Assembly (NCBI GenBank): GCA_946887025.1
Contig: CAMPJY010000107.1
Span: forward strand, 1 to 10,069
Direction: 5' to 3'
DNA: 10,069 bases
DNA from: an uncultured Salinimicrobium sp.
GTDB lineage: Bacteria > Bacteroidota > Bacteroidia > Flavobacteriales > Flavobacteriaceae
The notes under the pieces are model-generated. The model saw only the letters and a program-made list of their open reading frames with translations. It ran no database searches and was not told the DNA's origin. Each line of letters begins with the position of its first letter. Positions within the stretch are counted from its first letter, which is position 1. Of the stretch, positions 1 to 7,220 are shown in pieces. The translations under genes and the position numbers were made by a program.

Positions 1-1899
1 TGCATTGATGTTCTGATCTACTACTACTGAAGCGGTGCTGGAACATCCGTTATCCGGATCGGTAACTGTCAGAGTATAAAGTCCAGGTTGCTCGACCGTA
101 GGGTCTTCACTTACTGAAGTAAAACCAAGAGGACCGGCCCAGGAATAATCTAAATCAGAATTTGACCCTGAAGAAGTACCCGTAGCATCAAGGGAAACTC
201 TAGTGGTTGCACAGGTAAGCAAATAAGTGCCAGAGATTGTTGCGGTAACTTCGGTTAATGTTAAAACTACAGGAGTTCTTGCAGAACTTTTGCAACCTAA
301 TTCACTTGTAGCTTCTGCCCAATAGGTGATTGTTCCATATGAATTGAGGGTTGGATCTGTTATTAATGAACCTCCTGTTTCTGCATTGTACCAGGAAATT
401 GTTGTTCCAGAGATGGTAGAAATACCGTTATTTGCATCAAGGGTAACATCTGTACTACAGGCGGAAAGATCATTTAGTTTTTGAGGAGCAGCTGGGGTTC
501 CAGGTTGTTCATTTATGGTGACTGGAGTCGGGGAGGAAACACACCCATCCGCATTCCTTGCGGTTACGTTATAATTCCCTGGAGTTACTCCTGTAAAAGT
601 ACCTGATGAAGAATAATTGATCCCATCAATACTGTATTCCATTCCAGACACCTCAGTTGCATTAAAAGAACCAGTACCGGTTTCACAAGTTGGTTGTACC
701 GGAACAGAAACAACTGGAGATTCCGGGGTCAGGGGTTGTGTAATTGTAACTTCAGAGCTGGCCAGGGTACAGTCACTCGAATCTTTTGCATTAACAGTAT
801 AAGTACCTGGTCCTAAATTAGAGAAAACTCCGCTATCCTGATATGTAATACCATCGATTGAGTACGTATAGGGTCCAGTCCCGCTCCCGTTCATATGGCT
901 TGCAGTAGCAGTAAAGGAACCGTTATTGACTCCGCAATCAGCGTTGACAACATTGGAAATTGCAACATCCATAGCCGAAACGGTTACAACAAAGGAGCAG
1001 GTTTTATACTTAACATCTCCAGAATTTGTTGTATAGGTGGCTTTATAAACTAAATTATGGACCCCTACGGGATAAAATCCTTTTTCAGGACCAGTAACAG
1101 CAAAATCAATCCCTCCACTGCAACCATCTTCATTAAGAATACCATCTACGGCAATCATTGTATCCCCCGTATTAGCATTGGAAGGTACATTCCCAGTATA
1201 TTCAAAAACATATTTTAAACGAAATATTCCTGTGCTCCCACCCGTATTAGCATTGAAGGTATAAACTTTTTGAAGATCATTGACCACAATAGCTTCACTG
1301 CTAGGAATTTCAACATTGTTTTCATCAACTAAAAATAATTGAATGGTATAGGTATAACTTTCATTTCCCTTAGGTTTTGAATAGTTTATTTCAAAAGAAG
1401 TCTCGGCTCCGTCGTTTAATATTAAATATGGACTTACGATAAAAGACTTATCTATCTTCCTGTCGTCGCTTCCTGAAAATAACTTGACATGTCCACCATT
1501 TCCTCCAACTCTGGAAATCCAGTTAAATGACCAACATTCCTCAGATAAAAGTTGTTCGTTCAATTCAAACAACATCTGAAAATTCCCCTCTTGACCATTT
1601 CCTGTACAGGATTGGGTAATGACAGGAGAAGTCCAGTCAACATAAGCGCCCAACTCCCCGTTTTCGTAATCAGTGGCACAAAGGGACTGGTCTTCAGGGC
1701 AGCTACTAAAGTTAATACAGTCATCCCCGTCAATTACACCTTGTGCAGTTTGCGCTACAAGATTAAAGGTTGCCATAAGCAGCACAAGCAATGAAAGGGC
1801 AGATTTTCTTCCTAAAAACAAATACCCTTTTGTGTGAAAAGAACTTTTCACATTTTCGGTAAGCCGGATTTTTAAATCAAGCGTAGTTTTCCAAATCAT
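1..1899 (-). CDS. Secreted multidomain adhesin (HYR, SprB-type and Ig-like modules), 3' end outside window
   Basis: The minus-strand frame is open from the ATG at 1899 to the left edge: 633 codons with no stop. The N-terminus is basic, then a hydrophobic segment (SALSLLVLLMATFNLVAQ, ending near residue 50) looks like a Sec signal peptide with an unusually long n-region of about 34 residues. After a Cys-containing unassigned region (about 50-250) comes a HYR-like module (about 255-307, with YPVGVHNLVYKATY). Two SprB-type repeats follow (about 310-385 and 388-462), both with YSIDGI.Y..SG.F and a G.Y.V.A....C ending. Next is an Ig_7-like domain (about 463-545, ISWYNAETGG and YWAEA) and a PKD/Ig-like domain (about 546-633). 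Such proteins in Bacteroidota are normally exported by type IX secretion and act in adhesion or gliding; the C-terminal sorting domain would lie outside the window. No in-frame ATG lies upstream before a stop at 1999-2001. The exact ligand is unknown. Confidence 0.9.
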   Translation of the reverse strand, partial: MIWKTTLDLKIRLTENVKSSFHTKGYLFLGRKSALSLLVLLMATFNLVAQTAQGVIDGDDCINFSSCPEDQSLCATDYENGELGAYVDWTSPVITQSCTGNGQEGNFQMLFELNEQLLSEECWSFNWISRVGGNGGHVKLFSGSDDRKIDKSFIVSPYLILNDGAETSFEINYSKPKGNESYTYTIQLFLVDENNVEIPSSEAIVVNDLQKVYTFNANTGGSTGIFRLKYVFEYTGNVPSNANTGDTMIAVDGILNEDGCSGGIDFAVTGPEKGFYPVGVHNLVYKATYTTNSGDVKYKTCSFVVTVSAMDVAISNVVNADCGVNNGSFTATASHMNGSGTGPYTYSIDGITYQDSGVFSNLGPGTYTVNAKDSSDCTLASSEVTITQPLTPESPVVSVPVQPTCETGTGSFNATEVSGMEYSIDGINYSSSGTFTGVTPGNYNVTARNADGCVSSPTPVTINEQPGTPAAPQKLNDLSACSTDVTLDANNGISTISGTTISWYNAETGGSLITDPTLNSYGTITYWAEATSELGCKSSARTPVVLTLTEVTATISGTYLLTCATTRVSLDATGTSSGSNSDLDYSWAGPLGFTSVSEDPTVEQPGLYTLTVTDPDNGCSSTASVVVDQNINA

Positions 1900-2042
1900 A
1901 GTTATAATGTTTGAATTGTTGTCACCTACTTCATCTTTCCCGGGGGTGGAAGAACTTTTCGATGTATTTTTATGTTTATTCTCGTTATTCAGGTTAAGTC
2001 ACATTACCCTTTAGGGAAGGATAATTCAGATTTCTTTCTTAC

Positions 2043-2079
2043 ATAATCCATAATCTCTTTGGGGGCTATCCTGGATTAT
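2043..2079. repeat. 8-bp inverted repeat ATAATCCA...TGGATTAT
   Basis: ATAATCCA at 2043-2050 is the exact reverse complement of TGGATTAT at 2072-2079, with 21 bases between. It lies about 145 bases upstream of the adhesin start. There is no adjacent T-run, so it does not look like a terminator. It could be an operator or a leader hairpin, or could be chance in AT-rich DNA. Confidence 0.3.
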
Positions 2080-2383
2080 TTAGGGGCTTTTAATGTTAAA
2101 TTCTGAGGTAAATTTATTTCTAAATTCTGTTAAAAAAACTTTTTTTCCATTTTTTAGATGTAATGTCTGATTTTACAGACAAACTACACAAGTACAGTTT
2201 CTTACTACCCTTCCTATCGAGGACTTCTCTTCCAACGTAAAGGTTTTCGAAAGCATTTTCTGTTAGGGAAAACCCTTGATTTTCTGTTGCCAGTTTATTA
2301 AAAAATTAGGTTTTCTGATTAAGGGACCAGGAGGTGGTGAAGCTTTAAATTTCTACACCTATAAACCAATTACCTCCTACAAA

Positions 2384-2410
2384 TGGCTCCGGTATTTATT
2401 AGCTGGCTCC
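2384..2410. repeat. TGGCTCC direct repeat, 20-base period, upstream of pdxH
   Basis: TGGCTCC occurs at 2384-2390 and again at 2404-2410. The period of 20 bases is about two helical turns, which would put both copies on the same DNA face. The second copy ends just before the possible -7 box for the pdxH operon. This spacing suits a dimeric regulator, but no regulator is identifiable here and two 7-mers are weak evidence. Confidence 0.3.
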
Positions 2411-2413
2411 TGT

Positions 2414-2422
2414 TATCTTTTG
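2414..2422 (+). promoter_or_regulatory. Weak candidate -7 box for the pdxH-ppx operon
   Basis: TATCTTTTG resembles the Bacteroidota -7 consensus TAnnTTTG with one extra T. It would place the transcript start near 2428, giving a leader of roughly 18 bases before the pdxH ATG. No convincing TTG or TTTG -33 element sits at the expected distance, so confidence is low. It is the best match upstream of the operon. Confidence 0.25.
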
Positions 2423-2445
2423 ACTAAAATCAGTAAATTGCAGTG

Positions 2446-3093
2446 ATGAAAGAAAAACTCCACGCGTATCGTAAATCCTATGAAAAACATCAGCTTCTCG
2501 AGGAGGAAATCCAGAAGAATCCTTTTGATCTTTTTAATATTTGGTTAAAGGAGGTGGAAGCCAGCAGAGAAGTGGAGGAGGTGAATACCATGACTGTCTC
2601 CACTATCGGAGCTGACGGATTTCCTAAATCCCGGATTGTTCTCTTAAAGGAGTATGACCAGAATGGTTTTGTCTTTTATACTAATTACTGGTCCGACAAA
2701 GGGAAAGCTCTGGAAGCCAACCCCAAAATATGTCTTTCCTTTTTCTGGCCTAAATCTGAGCGGCAGGTAATTATTAAAGGGACAGCCAAAAAGACATCGG
2801 AAGAGGATTCAAATTTCTACTTTCACTCCCGTCCCCGGGGAAGCCAGCTAGGGGCCTGGGCTTCAGAACAAAGCAGCGTTATCCCTTCCCGTGACTATCT
2901 TGAAAAACGGTTAAAAGCCCTGGAAGGGGAATATGCCAACAAACCTATTCCAAAACCTCCGCATTGGGGAGGATATAAAGTATATCCCATTGAATTCGAA
3001 TTCTGGCAGGGGCGCCCCAATCGGCTTCATGACAGGATCTGCTTTAGCAAGGAAAATGAAATGGATTGGAAAATTGAAAGACTCGCACCTTAA
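2446..3093 (+). CDS. pdxH: Pyridoxamine/pyridoxine 5'-phosphate oxidase
   Basis: An FMN-dependent cytosolic enzyme that oxidises pyridoxine or pyridoxamine 5'-phosphate to pyridoxal 5'-phosphate, the last step of de novo and salvage PLP synthesis. The 215-residue length fits the family. FMN-site segments are visible: RIVLLK (63-68), YTN (78-80) with S83 and K85, and ERQV (105-108). The substrate-binding set aligns with E. coli PdxH: Y125, R129 and S133 in YFHSRPRGS, and R193/H195 in RLHDR. The C-terminus has WGG (174-176), FWQG and a terminal ERLAP. I chose ATG at 2446; a GTG codon lies directly before it at 2443 and would add one residue. No Shine-Dalgarno is visible, as is usual in this phylum. 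It is the first gene of a four-gene operon, 3 bases before the phosphatase gene. Confidence 0.96.
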   Translation: MKEKLHAYRKSYEKHQLLEEEIQKNPFDLFNIWLKEVEASREVEEVNTMTVSTIGADGFPKSRIVLLKEYDQNGFVFYTNYWSDKGKALEANPKICLSFFWPKSERQVIIKGTAKKTSEEDSNFYFHSRPRGSQLGAWASEQSSVIPSRDYLEKRLKALEGEYANKPIPKPPHWGGYKVYPIEFEFWQGRPNRLHDRICFSKENEMDWKIERLAP

Positions 3094-3096
3094 GAT

Positions 3097-3579
3097 ATGA
3101 AAAAACTGATTTTAGTCAGACATGGTAAATCCTCCTGGAAACATGAGGTGCCGGATGCACAGCGACCCTTGAAAAAAAGGGCTTTTTCGGATGCGGAAAA
3201 AGTAATTCAGGCATTCCGGAAGTTTTATTCAAAACCGGCAATACTTTGGTCGAGCCATGCGGCGCGTGCTCTGGAGACTGCAAAAGTTTTTAAAAGAGAG
3301 CTGAATATTCCAGAAGAAGATTTTTTCGTAAAGGAAGACCTATACACCTTTGATGATCAAAAGCTTTTAAAGATTATTGCCTCATGTGAAGATTCTGTTG
3401 ATCAGTTAATAGTCTTTGGTCATAATCCCGCCATTACCGAAGCGGTCAATACTCTCGGGAATGAGATTTTCGATAATATTCCCACTACCGGCCTTGCCGT
3501 TATTGAATTTGATTCAGATTCCTGGCGCAATTTGGGTAAAGGCAAAACACTTTTTAATTTATTTCCGAAGCAGCTTTAA
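3097..3579 (+). CDS. sixA: SixA-like histidine phosphatase family protein
   Basis: A histidine phosphatase (phosphoglycerate-mutase-like) superfamily member of 160 residues, close to the roughly 161 of E. coli SixA. The catalytic RHG is at 8-10, with H9 as the expected phospho-acceptor. The second arginine is in SSHAARALETA (52-62, R57), and the second histidine is in GHNP (H109). The small size, the RPL segment (22-24) and the absence of any insertion domain match the SixA group, which removes phosphate from phosphohistidine in signalling or PTS proteins. Its substrate in this organism cannot be read from sequence. It starts 3 bases after pdxH and ends 2 bases before ppk1, so it is co-transcribed and may instead act on a small phosphorylated metabolite linked to phosphate turnover. 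Family call secure; SixA function tentative. Confidence 0.88.
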   Translation: MKKLILVRHGKSSWKHEVPDAQRPLKKRAFSDAEKVIQAFRKFYSKPAILWSSHAARALETAKVFKRELNIPEEDFFVKEDLYTFDDQKLLKIIASCEDSVDQLIVFGHNPAITEAVNTLGNEIFDNIPTTGLAVIEFDSDSWRNLGKGKTLFNLFPKQL

Positions 3580-3581
3580 AT

Positions 3582-5681
3582 ATGCAGAACCAGTACATCA
3601 ACAGAGAGATCAGTTGGCTTCAGTTTAATGCCAGAGTTCTTCAGGAAGCCGCCGATAAAACTGTTCCCCTAATAGAAAGGTTGCGTTTTCTTGGAATTTT
3701 TTCCAATAACCTGGACGAATTCTTTAAAGTCCGCTACGCCACAATCAAACGGATTGACCTGGCTGGTAAAGGAGGGAAAAGTGTACTGGGAGGGGTAAAG
3801 GCTAGTACACTACTTGAACAGATCACTCAAATAGTAATCGATCAGCAGAGCGAAAGCCTGAAGATTCTTGATTCCATCCACAAAAGACTGGAAAAACATA
3901 ATGTTTACATCATCAATGAGAAACAGGTTTTAAAATCCCAACAATCATTTCTTCGGATGTTTTTCCTGCAGCATGTAAGTCCGGCTCTGGTTACCATTAT
4001 TCTGAATGATCTTGCCGAATTGCCCCGTCTCAAGGATAGTGCTGCATATCTGGCAGTAAAAATGGTCATGAATGAGCCTGTTCAGAACAGGGATAGTTCA
4101 AGGGTAGTGGAGAGACCCATAAAGGAAAAGAAGTATGTGCTGATTGAAATTCCGAGGAGTATCGAAAGATTTGTCGTGCTGCCCAAGGAAGGGGACAAGC
4201 AATATGTCATCCTTCTGGATGATCTTATAAGGTATCACCTGCATTCCATCTTTAATATTTTCGAGTATGAAAGCGTGACTGCCCACATGATCAAGATCAC
4301 CAGGGACGCCGAACTGGACATTGACAGCGACCTTACCAAAACCTTCATTGAGAAGATATCCGCCAGTGTGCAGGACAGGATCGAGGGAGAGCCGGTAAGG
4401 TTTGTTTACGACATGAATATTGAAGAGGATACGCTTCAGTACTTAATGCAGAAGATGGGAATTGATGCCACGGACAGTATTATTCCGGGTGGACGATATC
4501 ACAACCGCAGGGATTATATGAATTTCCCAAGCCTTGGAAAAGAAGACCTGCTTTATAAGGCATACGAACCATTGGCAATTCCAGGTTTGATTCTTCAGAA
4601 GAGTCTGTTGAAAGAAATCGCTAAACGTGATTTCCTGCTGCATACTCCTTATCAGGCGTTCCAGTACACAGTGAAGTTCCTAAGGGAAGCTGCCCTGGAT
4701 CCCAAAGTAAAATCGATAAAAATCACAATCTATCGGCTGGCCAAGATATCCCATATCGCCAGTTCTCTCATTAACGCTGTTAAGAATGGGAAACGTGTTA
4801 CAGTTCAAATTGAAATACAGGCCCGTTTTGACGAAGTTGCCAACATTCATTATGCTGAACAAATGCAGAAGGAAGGGGTGAACCTTATTTTTGGCGTTAA
4901 AGGATTAAAGGTCCATTGCAAGGCTTGTGTCATAGAGCGGGAGGAAGGTGATAAACTAAGGAAATACGGGTTTATTAGTACCGGGAATTTCAACGAATCC
5001 ACAGCAAGGATCTATTCGGATTATACTCTTTATACCAATAATCAGGAACTTCTTAAAGAGGTCAACAAGGTCTTTGATTTTTTTGAAGTGAATTATAAAA
5101 TAAACCGCTACAAACATCTTATAGTTTCCCCGCATTACACCCGGGCCGCCCTTTTAAAACTGATCTCCTGCGAAATTGAAAATGCCCAAAATGGAAAAAA
5201 GTCAGGAATAAAACTGAAACTCAACAGTCTTTCAGATTACCAGATGATCGACAAGTTATACGAAGCCAGCAGGGCAGGAGTGAAGATGAAGCTTATCGTA
5301 AGGGGAATATGCTGCCTTATTCCGGGAATAAAAGGAATGAGTGAAAACATAGAAGTTATCAGCATCATCGACAAATATCTCGAACATCCGCGGCTGCTGG
5401 TTTTCGAAAACGGGGGGGAGCCAAAGATCTTTATTTCCTCTGCGGACTGGATGACAAGGAATTTGGATTCCAGGGTTGAAATTACCTGTCCCATTTATGA
5501 TGAAAAGATACAGCAGGAGCTATTGGATACTTTTGATATCTGCTGGAGAGACAATGTAAAGGCACGGGTGCTGTCCATAGATCAGGACAATGCTTATCGC
5601 CGGAATAAAAAGAAGCCAGTGCGATCACAATTTGCACTTTACGAATATTACCAGGAAAAATTACAAAAGGATAACTCTTGA
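3582..5681 (+). CDS. ppk1: Polyphosphate kinase 1
   Basis: PPK1 reversibly transfers the terminal phosphate of ATP to a growing inorganic polyphosphate chain through a phosphohistidine intermediate. At 699 residues it is close to E. coli PPK (688). The four-domain order is recognisable: N domain (about 1-108, with SWLQFNARVLQEA and SNNLDEFFKVR, the ATP-contacting Asn at 42-43), head domain (about 109-330), and the phospholipase-D-like C1 and C2 domains. Catalytic residues line up with E. coli at a constant offset of ten: H445 in LKVHCK (E. coli H435), H602 in YLEHPR (H592), R385 in TIYRLA (R375) and R415 in ARFDE (R405). STGNFNE and SSADWMTRN are also intact. No truncation or frameshift is seen. 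Its stop overlaps the ppx start by four bases, suggesting translational coupling of synthesis and breakdown enzymes. Confidence 0.98.
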   Translation: MQNQYINREISWLQFNARVLQEAADKTVPLIERLRFLGIFSNNLDEFFKVRYATIKRIDLAGKGGKSVLGGVKASTLLEQITQIVIDQQSESLKILDSIHKRLEKHNVYIINEKQVLKSQQSFLRMFFLQHVSPALVTIILNDLAELPRLKDSAAYLAVKMVMNEPVQNRDSSRVVERPIKEKKYVLIEIPRSIERFVVLPKEGDKQYVILLDDLIRYHLHSIFNIFEYESVTAHMIKITRDAELDIDSDLTKTFIEKISASVQDRIEGEPVRFVYDMNIEEDTLQYLMQKMGIDATDSIIPGGRYHNRRDYMNFPSLGKEDLLYKAYEPLAIPGLILQKSLLKEIAKRDFLLHTPYQAFQYTVKFLREAALDPKVKSIKITIYRLAKISHIASSLINAVKNGKRVTVQIEIQARFDEVANIHYAEQMQKEGVNLIFGVKGLKVHCKACVIEREEGDKLRKYGFISTGNFNESTARIYSDYTLYTNNQELLKEVNKVFDFFEVNYKINRYKHLIVSPHYTRAALLKLISCEIENAQNGKKSGIKLKLNSLSDYQMIDKLYEASRAGVKMKLIVRGICCLIPGIKGMSENIEVISIIDKYLEHPRLLVFENGGEPKIFISSADWMTRNLDSRVEITCPIYDEKIQQELLDTFDICWRDNVKARVLSIDQDNAYRRNKKKPVRSQFALYEYYQEKLQKDNS

Positions 5682-6595
5682 TTACTCAAAAGAAATATGC
5701 CGCAATAGATATAGGTTCCAATGCCGTGAGACTTCTTATTTCTACCATTACCGAACAGGAAGGGAAAGATCCTATTTTCAAGAAAACCTCCCTCGTCAGG
5801 GTGCCAATTCGTCTGGGAGCTGATGTTTTCCAGGAGAACCGGATTTCCGAAGAAAACATCATCAGGATGATTGACACGATACAGGCTTTTAAACTTTTGA
5901 TGAAATCACACCGGATCCAGAGATTTGAAGCTTGTGCGACTTCGGCAATGAGGGAATCTGCCAATGGAGAGGAAGTGGCAGAACGGATACGGGAAAAAAC
6001 GGGGGTAGATATTAAAATCATTGACGGTAATGACGAGGCGGCCATTATTGCTGCCACCGATCTCCATACCCTTATCAAAACCGACAAAACCTATTTATAT
6101 GTAGACGTGGGTGGGGGTAGTACGGAATTTACTCTTTATTCTCAGGGAAAAACAATTACCTCCAGGTCATTTAAGCTGGGGACAGTAAGGCTTCTGAATG
6201 AATTGGTTCCAGAAGGCACCTGGGAAGAAGTGGAGGCCTGGGTCAAAGAAGTAATCAAAAAATATACTAAGATCGACCTTATAGGTTCTGGGGGAAACAT
6301 CAACAACATTTTTAAAAGCAGCGGGAAGAATAATGGGAAACCGTTGAGCTTTCTGTATCTCAGTTCGTATTACCAGTTACTGCAGTCATTTACTTATGAG
6401 GAACGAATTACAGAACTGAATCTTAATCCTGACCGAGCGGATGTGATCGTCCCCGCTGCCAGAATCTACCTTTCTGCCATGAAGTGGACCCGTGCAAGAA
6501 GAATTTATGTCCCGAAAATAGGGCTAGCCGATGGGATTATTAGGTCCTTGTACCAGGAGGATAACCATGTCCCTTCAGCGGTTGATAATATTTAA
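5678..6595 (+). CDS. ppx: Exopolyphosphatase, short Ppx/GppA family (ASKHA fold)
   Basis: A Ppx/GppA-family phosphatase that removes terminal phosphate from polyphosphate and possibly converts pppGpp to ppGpp. ASKHA motifs: phosphate-1 loop IDIGSNAVRLL (10-20), ATSAMRES (87-94), NDEAAII (118-124) with E120 at the catalytic Glu position, DVGGGSTEF (143-151) with E150, LGTVRL (167-172), and GSGGN (203-207). At 305 residues it has only the two-lobed phosphatase core and lacks the C-terminal HD-like domains of the roughly 500-residue enterobacterial proteins. The start is TTG at 5678, overlapping the ppk1 stop as TTGA. No ATG lies between it and the first conserved motif, so this unusual start is well supported and probably depends on ribosomes finishing ppk1. 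Choosing Ppx over GppA rests on the ppk1 neighbour. Confidence 0.93.
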   Translation: MITQKKYAAIDIGSNAVRLLISTITEQEGKDPIFKKTSLVRVPIRLGADVFQENRISEENIIRMIDTIQAFKLLMKSHRIQRFEACATSAMRESANGEEVAERIREKTGVDIKIIDGNDEAAIIAATDLHTLIKTDKTYLYVDVGGGSTEFTLYSQGKTITSRSFKLGTVRLLNELVPEGTWEEVEAWVKEVIKKYTKIDLIGSGGNINNIFKSSGKNNGKPLSFLYLSSYYQLLQSFTYEERITELNLNPDRADVIVPAARIYLSAMKWTRARRIYVPKIGLADGIIRSLYQEDNHVPSAVDNI

Positions 6596-6638
6596 TGGGA
6601 GTGATTTAGGAACCAGTCTCTATAACCTGAGGGAGGTC

Positions 6639-7220
6639 CTATCCATGAATATACTCTGAGTTCCCCAGGTTTTTCATTATCTCGGCTTCGTAAGCTAAAA
6701 GATCCTGCCATTTTTTGTCCACTTCCTCGCGCTTACCATATTTTCTGGCAAAGTTTAGAAACATGGTATAATGGTTGGCTTCGCTCACCATCAGATTCCT
6801 GTAAAATTCAGCCAGCTCGGCATCTTTTAAATTTTCTGAAAGTAACCGAAATCTTTCACAGCTTCTGGCTTCAATCAGGGCCGCATACAGGAGCCTGTGG
6901 ATGAGATTTTTCAATCTGCTGCCGCCTTTGGGGAAAAACTTCATCAATTCTATAACGTAGGCATCCTTCCTGTCCCATCCAAGGGTAAACCCCTTCGCCA
7001 GAATCCTGTCGTGCACCATTTTGAAATGACTCATTTCCTCCTTTGCAAGGGCTGTCATGGCAGTTACCAGTTCAGAATATTCAGGATAGGTCACGATAAA
7101 GGAAATGGCGGTAGAGGCCGCCTTCTGTTCACAATAGGCGTGATCTATAAGAATTTCCTCTATATTTTTCTCAACTATGTTTACCCATCTGGGGTCGGTG
7201 GGAAGTTTTAATCCTAGCAT
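6639..7220 (-). CDS. miaE: tRNA-(ms2io6A37) hydroxylase, MiaE family
   Basis: MiaE is a non-haem diiron monooxygenase that hydroxylates the isopentenyl group of ms2i6A at position 37 of tRNAs reading UNN codons, using O2. The 193-residue protein shows the full ferritin-like ligand set: E31 (CEQKA), E62 and H65 (EEMSH), E117 (IEARSCER), and E147 with H150 (SEANH). Helix-rich sequence and length fit the family. The ATG at 7218-7220 follows the dnaX TAA with no spacer (TAAATG), so translation probably depends on dnaX termination and re-initiation, and the two share a transcript. It converges on ppx with about 43 bases between stops and no clear hairpin terminator. The family is typical of proteobacteria but homologues occur in Bacteroidota. 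Substrate is inferred from family. Confidence 0.93.
   Translation of the reverse strand: MLGLKLPTDPRWVNIVEKNIEEILIDHAYCEQKAASTAISFIVTYPEYSELVTAMTALAKEEMSHFKMVHDRILAKGFTLGWDRKDAYVIELMKFFPKGGSRLKNLIHRLLYAALIEARSCERFRLLSENLKDAELAEFYRNLMVSEANHYTMFLNFARKYGKREEVDKKWQDLLAYEAEIMKNLGNSEYIHG

Larger units (their letters stand above)
1900..2445. other. Divergent intergenic region without a recognisable gene
   Basis: About 550 AT-rich bases separate the divergent adhesin and pdxH starts. I see no convincing coding frame, tRNA or known RNA. It holds an A7-C-T7 palindrome at 2132-2146, a 6-bp hairpin TGTCTG/CAGACA at 2164-2181, an 8-bp inverted repeat at 2043-2079, three copies of TTTTCTG (2256, 2280, 2311), an AGGAGGT/ACCTCCT pair (2329-2335 and 2372-2378) and a TGGCTCC direct repeat before pdxH. 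Both promoters and any operators must lie here, but no perfect TAnnTTTG box was found for the adhesin on the minus strand. Confidence 0.6.

Noticed and set aside
1552..1794. 80-codon plus-strand frame, and another at 617-802
   Set aside because: Both are antisense to the long continuous adhesin frame on the minus strand, which has a signal peptide and clear repeat modules.
3416..3628. 70-codon plus-strand frame overlapping the sixA-like and ppk1 genes
   Set aside because: It overlaps the catalytic GHN region of the phosphatase in another frame and has no family features.
5686..6087. 133-codon open frame on the minus strand
   Set aside because: Antisense to the conserved ASKHA motifs of ppx; the predicted protein has no recognisable features.
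6596..6638. Bidirectional terminator between ppx and miaE
   Set aside because: Only a 4-bp stem (ACCT/AGGT at 6625-6637) with no T-run on either side; too weak to call.
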